NCBI GenBank assembly: GCA_039801465.1
Contig: JBDRUT010000020.1
Location: 1 to 27,646, forward strand
Length of the DNA: 27,646 bases
Reading direction: 5' to 3'
Source: JAOABV01 sp039801465
Lineage (GTDB): Bacteria > Hydrothermota > Tepidihabitantia > Tepidihabitantales > CAIPLT01
In this document: positions 1 through 5,584 of the stretch, one piece after another
Layout of the letters: every line of letters begins with the position of its first letter
How positions within the stretch are numbered: the first letter of the stretch is position 1
Translations under genes and position numbers: made by a program
Notes under the pieces: model-generated
Seen by the model: the letters and a program-made list of their open reading frames with translations, nothing else
Database searches by the model: none
What the model was told of the DNA's origin: nothing

Positions 1-222
1 AGCATTAAGTGTTATATAATCTTTCTTATGCTTTTTCTCAGTATCGTTTTTTTCTAATACTTCTTTTATACCAAAGTTATTGCTGACAATTGATAAAATA
101 AATTTTTGGCCATCGCTCTCAAATTGAAAATCAATTCGACCACATGGAACATAGGATAAATCTTGCGGAATGTTAATCTGAATTTTATTGTTAATACCGA
201 CTTTTTGCTCTTGTTCTTCCAT
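1..222 (-). CDS. Partial gene, possible McrC-like partner of the split McrB
   Basis: An open frame starts with ATG at 222 and runs off the left edge with no stop (74 codons visible). It begins MEEQEQKVGINN and continues with a mixed beta-strand-like sequence (GRIDFQFESDGQKFILSIV). The start lies 3 bases after the TAA of the preceding McrB Walker B gene, so the two are almost certainly co-transcribed. I do not recognise a domain in the visible part. McrB-type motors are normally followed by a McrC or DUF2357/McrC-like nuclease subunit, so position alone suggests that role; this is inference. Another defence or hypothetical gene is possible. Confidence 0.6.
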   Translation of the reverse strand, partial: MEEQEQKVGINNKIQINIPQDLSYVPCGRIDFQFESDGQKFILSIVSNNFGIKEVLEKNDTEKKHKKDYITLNA

Positions 223-225
223 TCT

Positions 226-1536
226 TTAAAAATAACTACAATAGCCCGTTGCTTTCATATTTTGATACATCTGTTTTAGTTTGTTGGCTGAGTTAGTGTA
301 AATGAAAGAAGTTTCTTCCATTAGTTTTTTTATCCAATCATCTTTATTTTCTTTGGGGATATCTTCTTTTTTGCCTTCTTTACAGAATGCGAGTAATTGT
401 AATAAAATATCACCAATCTGTTCTTCAGTGCCGTGGAGTTTCGGAAGAATTTTGCTTTTTAGAAGAAAATCTAAGTCATCTTTAATTTTATTATCATTAA
501 TTTCATTCAGAAATTCATAGTTTTCTTTTTCGTGTGTATTTTTCAGAAAATCGAGCATTTCACTTATAACCCGATATCCAAAATGCATATTCTTTGGACT
601 TAATATCTGTTGAAGATTATCAACAAAATTATAAAAAGGTCCTTTTGTGACCTTAATATTTTCTGACTTTAAGTATTCTTTATAATGCACATCAGTAAAT
701 TCTAATTGGAATGCTCGGTCTAAAACTTTTGGCGCAAAAGAAAAAGTAGTTTCATCAACATTCACTGTGCCGATTATAACAAGATTTTCAGGATAAGCAA
801 TGCGGGGTGGTATTGGGTTAAATTCTTTTATGAGTTTATCCATTTCGTTAAGTTTATCCTTCCGCCATTTAGTCTCTTCAACGCCAACAAGCAATCCATA
901 ATAACATTTCTTGCAGTCTTTTTGACATTTCTTTTCTGGTTTATCTTTATAATTTGAACAGGCTTCTTGACATTTCTTTTCAGGTTTATTTATATACTTC
1001 ATCTTCTTTTTCTTTATCTGCAGGTGTTTTGATAATATGCATCTATCAAATGGATGAATTTGAGATGTTTCACCTCTTATTATTTCTTTTTCTTCGCCTT
1101 CTTTATTCTCTTTATTTTTTGCTTTTTTATTTTCTTTGTTCTCCTTTTCGTTTTCTTTCTTTTCATTTACTTTCCACATATTTTCCATTAGACTTAAGAT
1201 ATCCGAGAAGTAATATTCAACACGAGCAAGATTCATTTCATCGAGAATAATAAAATGCTTTTTATCTTTTTTACCCGCCATTAATGAACGGAAAGCATTT
1301 AGAAGAACATTAAGTCCATCAGTTGGATAAAATAGACCAGTTAATGGATTATAATAACCAAATACCTTTTTCGCCTCATTCCAATCTGGTCTAACTGGTA
1401 AAAAAGCAATACGACTTTTATCTGCTTTAGCAATAAAATCATCTGCTTTTTTCGGGTCAAAGATAAGAGTATTTGGGTCTAATCCTGTTTGATTTTTTAT
1501 ATTTTCTATAATAGAATCTAAATTACTTTTTGCCAT
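226..1536 (-). CDS. McrB-type AAA+ motor, C-terminal piece with Walker B and sensor 1 but no Walker A
   Basis: This 436-residue protein starts exactly where a McrB AAA+ core would continue after its P-loop. Residues 42-75 (RIAFLPVRPDWNEAKKVFGYYNP and following) match the strand after Walker A in McrB-like motors. Walker B is at 96-105 (IILDEMNLAR), sensor 1 at 251-264 (NLVIIGTVNVDETT), and the LDRAF segment near 272-276 supplies the probable arginine finger. No GxxxxGK[TS] occurs anywhere. Residues 124-152 form a highly charged Lys/Glu/Asn insert, followed by a Cys-rich insert (C189, C193, C204, C208, C211) containing two copies of KPEKKCQ. The start is supported by AAGGAGG six bases before ATG; that Shine-Dalgarno lies inside the last codons of the upstream Walker A gene. 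Known family role: NTP-driven motor of modified-DNA restriction complexes. That it works with the neighbouring Walker A proteins is inference. A sequencing indel splitting one gene is the main alternative. Confidence 0.8.
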   Translation of the reverse strand: MAKSNLDSIIENIKNQTGLDPNTLIFDPKKADDFIAKADKSRIAFLPVRPDWNEAKKVFGYYNPLTGLFYPTDGLNVLLNAFRSLMAGKKDKKHFIILDEMNLARVEYYFSDILSLMENMWKVNEKKENEKENKENKKAKNKENKEGEEKEIIRGETSQIHPFDRCILSKHLQIKKKKMKYINKPEKKCQEACSNYKDKPEKKCQKDCKKCYYGLLVGVEETKWRKDKLNEMDKLIKEFNPIPPRIAYPENLVIIGTVNVDETTFSFAPKVLDRAFQLEFTDVHYKEYLKSENIKVTKGPFYNFVDNLQQILSPKNMHFGYRVISEMLDFLKNTHEKENYEFLNEINDNKIKDDLDFLLKSKILPKLHGTEEQIGDILLQLLAFCKEGKKEDIPKENKDDWIKKLMEETSFIYTNSANKLKQMYQNMKATGYCSYF

Positions 1537-1538
1537 TG

Positions 1539-2312
1539 CTAACCTCCTTCAACTAATCCTGTACTTATTATTCTTGCTATTTGGGTTTTGCCTGTTCCTG
1601 AAATACCAGAAAGAATAATAAAAGGTTTTGTGTTGATGGCAGATAAGATATTTAACATCGGTTTGTAACTTATAATCCTAAGTGCTCTTATTAGGTTTTC
1701 TATTTTATTATTAATTTTTTCAACTGAATTATTGTTGTTTATTATGTTATTTTTATTGTTCTCTATCCATGATAACGCTTTATATATCTGTTCTTCATTC
1801 AATTCTTGGAGAAAAACATTTCCAAATCTGCGCCCAAACGCAACCTTAGTGTCAACAGGATAATACTCACTTAGAATTAAGGATTTATCTTTAGGGGCAC
1901 GTGTGTCAAAATAACTTTCGTTTATTGCATTTTGTGTTTCAGATGAAAGTTCATATGGGAGTTTTAAACCTTTCAATTTTTTTTGATAATCTTCTAGCTC
2001 TTTTGGAAGTAGTTGCTTGGCATCAATATAAAAACCAATGAATTTCATTTGGTTAGTATAAACATCGTATGAAATAAAAATTACAATTGAATTATCTTCT
2101 ACGATTGGCGAATTAGGTGCAAATCGAACTGAACCTATATAATATTTATCATCGAGCTCTTCTGAAAAATTCCACCACTCATAGGCATACCTTTTATTTC
2201 TAACATATTTAACTTGCGATCTATTAACATCATTATTGTAGTCATTTTTATTTGATGGTAATCCTTTCCATCCGCTACTGCTCCAGGCAAGTTTACATAC
2301 ATAGACTTTCAT
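1539..2312 (-). CDS. McrB-type motor, long N-terminal piece ending at Walker A
   Basis: A 257-residue protein. Residues 1-165 form an N-terminal domain rich in aromatics (GW, YEWWNFSEELDD, FIGFYIDAKQLLP, PVDTKVAFGRRFG). Its position suits the target-recognition domain that McrB proteins carry before the motor, but I cannot name the fold. An Asn-rich linker (about 185-202) leads to a P-loop at 236-243 (GISGTGKT), and the protein stops 14 residues later. Everything after Walker A is in the next gene downstream, whose ATG is 2 bases past this stop in another frame. I chose ATG at 2312 because AAGGAG sits five bases upstream; a GTG two codons earlier (2318) overlaps that Shine-Dalgarno. The preceding short gene ends 2 bases before the ATG, so the cistrons are tightly coupled. 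Confidence 0.78.
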   Translation of the reverse strand: MKVYVCKLAWSSSGWKGLPSNKNDYNNDVNRSQVKYVRNKRYAYEWWNFSEELDDKYYIGSVRFAPNSPIVEDNSIVIFISYDVYTNQMKFIGFYIDAKQLLPKELEDYQKKLKGLKLPYELSSETQNAINESYFDTRAPKDKSLILSEYYPVDTKVAFGRRFGNVFLQELNEEQIYKALSWIENNKNNIINNNNSVEKINNKIENLIRALRIISYKPMLNILSAINTKPFIILSGISGTGKTQIARIISTGLVEGG

Positions 2313-2314
2313 AA

Positions 2315-2542
2315 TCACTCCTTAATTTTATTGTTATTGGTGTTTGTAACTAAACAAGCACTTATTATTCTTGCTATTTGAGTTTTGCCTGTTCCTGAAA
2401 TGCCGGAAAGGATAATAAAGGGTTTGGTTTCTATTGCATTAAGCATTGAAATTATTTTATTTTTACCTTTATTGTTTCCACTGTTGGAAACCTTTAAAGT
2501 CATATCGTCCCATTTTTTATCTTTATTGTTTATCTTATCCAT
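2315..2542 (-). CDS. Short McrB P-loop protein, 75 residues, second copy of the Walker A module
   Basis: A small gene whose residues 39-61 are identical to the Walker A segment of the next gene (P-loop GISGTGKT at 47-54), preceded by a short Lys/Asn-rich leader in place of the N-terminal domain. Over the 23 identical residues the DNA differs at six codons, all synonymous (Thr, Pro, Ile, Ser, Gly, Thr), which is evidence that both copies are or were selected as protein. It ends 14 residues after the P-loop sequence GTGKTQ, at nearly the same place as the long form. It is the first gene of the operon, with a promoter placed so that transcription would begin at or next to the ATG. By analogy with E. 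coli McrB-S it could be a subunit lacking DNA recognition; that role is inference. A dead duplicate is the alternative, but the substitution pattern argues against it. Confidence 0.7.
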   Translation of the reverse strand: MDKINNKDKKWDDMTLKVSNSGNNKGKNKIISMLNAIETKPFIILSGISGTGKTQIARIISACLVTNTNNNKIKE

Positions 2543-2548
2543 AGTTTG

Positions 2549-2576
2549 ATGATACTATTTTATTTTAATCTGTCAA
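2549..2576 (-). promoter_or_regulatory. Promoter of the split McrB operon, leaderless arrangement
   Basis: Minus-strand TTGACA (2576-2571), 16-base spacer, TATCAT (2554-2549), then six bases to the ATG at 2542. The predicted transcription start falls on or beside the ATG, and no Shine-Dalgarno precedes it. The -35 box overlaps the 3' arm of the adjacent hairpin. Confidence 0.55.
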
Positions 2577-2601
2577 GGGGGCGTTGAATTCGCCGCCTTG
2601 A
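2573..2601 (-). terminator. Imperfect hairpin between the AAA-tail remnant and the McrB operon
   Basis: An 11-bp stem with one mismatch and a 7-base loop (TTGAATT on the plus strand). It sits 22 bases beyond the stop codon of the AAA tail fragment, matching the position of the perfect palindrome beyond the intact AAA gene. No clean T-run follows, so termination is likely but may be weak. Confidence 0.45.
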
Positions 2602-2712
2602 TATGTTATTAATTATGCGTGTCTTAAAATCCAATGGCTTTTGCCGATTGTCTCTTTATCGTTGCCAGTTCTTTTTCAGCAAATTTAATCAGCATTTCTA
2701 TTGTAAACTTCT
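2596..2712. repeat. Direct repeat, left copy, flanking the peptidase gene
   Basis: About 117 bp closely similar to 3648-3764 at a constant offset of 1052 bp with no visible indel. It comprises the last codons of the AAA gene, its stop and the start of the terminator hairpin. The two copies bracket the M28-like peptidase gene and its leader. Confidence 0.85.
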
Positions 2713-2716
2713 CTTG
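2624..2716 (-). pseudogene. Remnant of the 3' end of an AAA+ ATPase gene
   Basis: Read on the minus strand in frame with the TAA at 2626-2624, this fragment encodes the last ~30 residues of the 474-residue AAA+ ATPase located at 3676-5100. Over the final 27 residues 23 are identical (shared ending KRQSAKAIGF) and the four changes are conservative (Ile/Phe, Met/Ile, Ile/Met, Val/Ile). There is no start codon or ribosome binding site of its own. The stop of the peptidase gene lies only 7 bases upstream, in another frame. The conservative changes suggest it derives from a diverged paralogue rather than a fresh copy. Confidence 0.8.
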
Positions 2717-2723
2717 CCAGAAA

Positions 2724-3488
2724 CTACTTTCCTCCACAATATGAATTATACATTGTATTCAGAACCACTTTTAATGCTTCTTGATATTGATATAACTTAT
2801 CACAGGTAGTGAAACATTGTACACTATGCATATTCTTTTGTGTTGGCAAACAGGCACTAAACACACTAAACCCATAATGTTGATATTTATGGCTTTCATC
2901 AGGGTCTGCATTTTGCTTTACCCCACAATTAAAATTTGCTCCCCCGAGTTCTCTTAACATTTCAATAAATAAAGCATAAAAGTCGCCATTATTACTAAAA
3001 ACGTTTTCAATAGAAATATCCGCATTCCAATTATCATTTGTAACATCAAGGGTAACAATTAATTTTACTGGTAGTTTATGTTTTTTAATGTATTTTGCTA
3101 AACCTTGTGCACCAAGCATTCCAGATTCTTCATAGTTTGTAAAACCAACAAAGAAGTTATCTAAGTAACCGTTAACAAGAAGGTTTAGAGCAACACCATT
3201 TGTAATGCAATTATCAAGAGTTCCTGTAATTCCTCCATTCGGGTCGAATTTTAATACAAATTCATTATTTTCAAAGACCGAGTCGATGTGCGTTGATATT
3301 AGAATAGTATCTTTCACCTTTCTATGATTTTTCCTAAATACTAAAAGAAAACTATTATTTTGTTCGATAATGTCTCGTCCGAGTTGCCTATTTATTTGTT
3401 CTTGACGCCTCTTGATGTTTGTATTCATCATTTCAACACAACCTATTAACTGTTTAATTTCTTGTTGCCTATTTGATTGTCGGTTCAT
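2724..3488 (-). CDS. M28-like zinc metallopeptidase, cytoplasmic
   Basis: A 254-residue protein with the ligand order of M28/M20-type di-zinc aminopeptidases: H67 and D69 in ISTHIDSV, D92 in GTLDN, E120-E121 in NYEESG, D148 in VTLDVT and H221 in MHSVQ. Family knowledge: such enzymes remove N-terminal residues or act as peptide or aminoacyl hydrolases with two metal ions. There is no signal peptide or membrane segment, so it should be cytosolic, and it is shorter than typical M28 enzymes (~300 residues). The start is supported by GGGAGG four bases before the ATG. The first ~45 residues look helical and polar (QSNRQQEIKQL). It lies between a 36-bp palindrome and a leftover AAA gene tail, inside a direct-repeat-flanked segment. 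Substrate unknown; a link with the neighbouring AAA ATPase is only positional. Confidence 0.75.
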   Translation of the reverse strand: MNRQSNRQQEIKQLIGCVEMMNTNIKRRQEQINRQLGRDIIEQNNSFLLVFRKNHRKVKDTILISTHIDSVFENNEFVLKFDPNGGITGTLDNCITNGVALNLLVNGYLDNFFVGFTNYEESGMLGAQGLAKYIKKHKLPVKLIVTLDVTNDNWNADISIENVFSNNGDFYALFIEMLRELGGANFNCGVKQNADPDESHKYQHYGFSVFSACLPTQKNMHSVQCFTTCDKLYQYQEALKVVLNTMYNSYCGGK

Positions 3489-3517
3489 AATTCCTCCCTT
3501 TTACAAGTATTTTAATG

Positions 3518-3541
3518 AATTAGCAATAAAAATTGCTAATT
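3518..3541 (-). promoter_or_regulatory. Hairpin in the leader of the M28-like peptidase gene
   Basis: A perfect 9-bp inverted repeat (AATTAGCAA / TTGCTAATT) with a 6-base loop, 30 bases upstream of the peptidase ATG. It could be an RNA hairpin in the leader or an operator. No T-run placement marks it as a terminator. Confidence 0.4.
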
Positions 3542-3603
3542 TTATATAAAAATAAACTTGTCAGCACGAGTATATCTTTTCTTATCATGTTTGTAGGTCT
3601 TTT

Positions 3604-3631
3604 TTTATACATTATAGTTTAGACATATCAA
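3604..3631 (-). promoter_or_regulatory. Candidate promoter of the M28-like peptidase gene
   Basis: Minus-strand TTGATA (3631-3626), 16-base spacer, TATAAA (3609-3604). As at the McrB operon, the -35 box lies inside the 3' arm of the upstream gene's terminator-like palindrome. The start would give a leader of about 110 bases carrying a hairpin. Confidence 0.4.
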
Positions 3632-3658
3632 GGGAGCTAATTAGCTCCCTTGATATGT
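3623..3658 (-). terminator. Perfect 36-bp palindrome after the AAA+ gene
   Basis: Two 18-base arms with no loop and no mismatch, centred between 3640 and 3641, 18 bases beyond the AAA stop codon. It probably terminates AAA transcription. A T-rich stretch follows only after ~15 bases on the minus strand, so it may instead be a protein-binding site. Confidence 0.5.
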
Positions 3659-3764
3659 TATTGATTATGCATGACTTAAAAGCCAATGGCTTTTGCCGAT
3701 TGTCTCTTTATTGTTGCCAGTTCTTTTTCAGCAAATTTAACAAGAATCTCCATCGTAATCTTTT
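3648..3764. repeat. Direct repeat, right copy, within the AAA+ gene 3' end
   Basis: Partner of the repeat at 2596-2712. This copy is in place as the genuine 3' end of the intact AAA+ gene plus the half of the palindrome nearer the gene. Confidence 0.85.
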
Positions 3765-5100
3765 CCACACCGGTAAAACTGCATTCTCGAACAACATTGA
3801 TAATAACATTTTTTATTTCTCCGCCAGTTAATTCAAATCTTTTGCCCAGTTCAGTAAAATCAACATCGTCAGCCAAAGGTGCACTTGCTGGTATCAACGC
3901 GCGCCAGATTTTTGCCCGCAGTTCTGCATTCGGCACATCAAACTTAACCTTATATAAGATGCGTCGTCCAAATGCTTCATCCATAACAAATTCCCGATTA
4001 GTCGTTAAGATAACTAAACCATCAAATCGTTCGATCTCCTGCATTAGTAAATTCGTCATATAATTATAAGTTCTATCAGTCGAATGAGCTTCAAATAATC
4101 TTTTAGCGAATAATGAATCGGCCTCGTCAAAGACTAAAACACAGTCATTCTTTTTTGCTTCTTCAAATATTCTGATGACATTCTTTTCCGAATTACCCAA
4201 CCACATATTCAATATTTGAGCATAATTAGCAATACCAATCTTCTTATTCAGTCTTTGCGCAATCGCTTCTGAAGTTGCGGTTTTACCAGTGCCCGGTGGT
4301 CCGTAAAATAACATCGTTATGCCCTTACCGTATTTAATCGTCTGGTCAAATCCCCAATCAGAAAATAGTCTGTTCCCCCTTTCCATCTGAAAGATTGCTC
4401 GTTCAATATCATGCTTTTGCACATCATCAAGCACAATCTGGTCAAAATTGATTACCGGTTCTCGGACACAAACTATTGACTCTTTCTGATTTCTTTTCCG
4501 TCTATTAAATCCAAATTCAAAAGTTTCGTCATCTGTTTCTTCGGTAACTAAGAGATTTTCGTTATCAGTTATGCAAAGTAGGGCTTTGCGAGTTAAACAA
4601 AAGTCCAAATCAATTATCATTCTTTGGGAATTGCGATAATAACGGAGTTCAGGATAATAAGTAATTAACTCTTTTTGTATTAAGTTTTGAAACAAAGCAC
4701 ATTTATCAACATACTCGCTCACCTTATATCCCAAGAGACCCAATAATTCTTTTCCACTAATACCATCTTCCCGATTCTTAAGATTCACATTAAAGAAAAT
4801 AATCATAATCACATATTTCTCGTCTTTAGTTAATCCGAATTTCTGGGCTAAGTCATCAAACGGTGCTTGATTTAATACCACATCCGGATTACTAACAATT
4901 TTCTTAAGTTGCTTTTCTACATTAGCGATTTTATTGTTAATTGTTGTCAATTCGGCTCTAAGCTCATGAAGATTATTATGCAAAAACCGTCTTAAACTTG
5001 TTTCTTCTAAATCTCTCATCAGTTCTTTTCGAACCTCCAGCAGGCGAATAAGTGTTCGGCATTGTTCAAAGTATTTTGTTCTTATGTTTTGCTTGGTCAT
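3676..5100 (-). CDS. AAA+ ATPase, spastin/FtsH-like AAA core with helical N-terminal domain
   Basis: A 474-residue protein. Residues 10-70 are helical with coiled-coil character; 80-180 form an unrecognised domain; the AAA core spans about 215-440. Walker A is GPPGTGKT at 267-274, the pore-loop region is MWLGNSEKN at 299-307, Walker B is VLVFDE at 321-326, sensor 1 is TTNR at 366-369, arginine fingers are R379-R380 (FGRR), and sensor 2 is GGE at 426-428. All catalytic elements are intact. Proteins of this shape act as ring-forming remodellers; relatives occur as lone ATPases and next to contractile injection systems, but no injection genes are here. The start is set by AAGGAGG four bases before ATG. 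The 3' end is duplicated 1052 bp downstream. The target is unknown. Confidence 0.85.
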   Translation of the reverse strand: MTKQNIRTKYFEQCRTLIRLLEVRKELMRDLEETSLRRFLHNNLHELRAELTTINNKIANVEKQLKKIVSNPDVVLNQAPFDDLAQKFGLTKDEKYVIMIIFFNVNLKNREDGISGKELLGLLGYKVSEYVDKCALFQNLIQKELITYYPELRYYRNSQRMIIDLDFCLTRKALLCITDNENLLVTEETDDETFEFGFNRRKRNQKESIVCVREPVINFDQIVLDDVQKHDIERAIFQMERGNRLFSDWGFDQTIKYGKGITMLFYGPPGTGKTATSEAIAQRLNKKIGIANYAQILNMWLGNSEKNVIRIFEEAKKNDCVLVFDEADSLFAKRLFEAHSTDRTYNYMTNLLMQEIERFDGLVILTTNREFVMDEAFGRRILYKVKFDVPNAELRAKIWRALIPASAPLADDVDFTELGKRFELTGGEIKNVIINVVRECSFTGVEKITMEILVKFAEKELATIKRQSAKAIGF

Positions 5101-5120
5101 ATTACCTCCTTAAAAACAAA

Positions 5121-5138
5121 AGGCCGCTCCTGCGACCT
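5121..5138 (-). promoter_or_regulatory. Small GC-rich hairpin just upstream of the AAA+ start
   Basis: AGGCCGC and GCGACCT pair with one mismatch around a 4-base loop, about 20 bases before the AAA ATG and close to its Shine-Dalgarno. It could affect ribosome access in the leader. Confidence 0.35.
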
Positions 5139-5151
5139 ATTTAAATAATTT

Positions 5152-5178
5152 GATTTTGTCAGACCTTCTGACAAAATC
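5152..5178 (-). promoter_or_regulatory. Perfect 12-bp inverted repeat upstream of the AAA+ gene
   Basis: GATTTTGTCAGA and TCTGACAAAATC flank a 3-base centre, about 50 bases upstream of the AAA start. It could be an RNA hairpin in the leader or an operator for a dimeric regulator. Confidence 0.5.
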
Positions 5179-5181
5179 TGA

Positions 5182-5200
5182 CAGAAGTCTCGAACTTCTG
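5182..5200 (-). promoter_or_regulatory. Second inverted repeat upstream of the AAA+ gene
   Basis: CAGAAGT and ACTTCTG with a 5-base centre, 3 bases from the 12-bp inverted repeat at 5152-5178, making a double hairpin. Confidence 0.45.
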
Positions 5201-5584
5201 CCTTTGTTAAATTATAGCAAAATGGAGAAGTTCTGTCAAGCATAATAATTTTTACTGCTAAGGCGCCTTCGTTCATAAAGACCTCGCGGTCGCAACTGAA
5301 ACCTATATATATAATATACTCAAAAATCGTAGATTTCTTTAATAAAATTTTACAAAAAAATTAATATGACAAGTATTTGATATTAAAAATATTACAATTA
5401 TTGGGGATAACTTTACAAACCCTTTATGGCTTTATCTCATTGATTTTATTATTAGATAATAAATTCTTTGAACCCCAATTTTAACATAAAAAGGGGGCAT
5501 AATACTATATAAATAGTTTTATTTAAAGAATTTTATTTATGTTAGGCCAAATATTTCTTAATTCTTAATTCTTAATTCTATTTC

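Larger units (their letters stand above)
5101..5584. other. Intergenic region with a structured leader for the AAA+ gene
   Basis: No gene is seen. The part next to the AAA gene (5101-5300) holds several short inverted repeats, listed separately, and GACC-TCGC-GGTC near 5280-5291. The part next to the S41 gene is AT-rich and ends in short repeats of the type TTCTTAA (5555-5595). Confidence 0.6.

Noticed and set aside
226..2318. Simple sequencing frameshift in one mcrB gene as the favoured reading
   Set aside because: A Shine-Dalgarno at ideal spacing, a stop in the second frame just upstream, and the independent short gene ending at nearly the same place all favour a true split; the frameshift stays listed as a way to refute the claim.
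2603..2809. 68-codon plus-strand frame
   Set aside because: Antisense to the AAA tail remnant and the end of the peptidase gene; no start signal.
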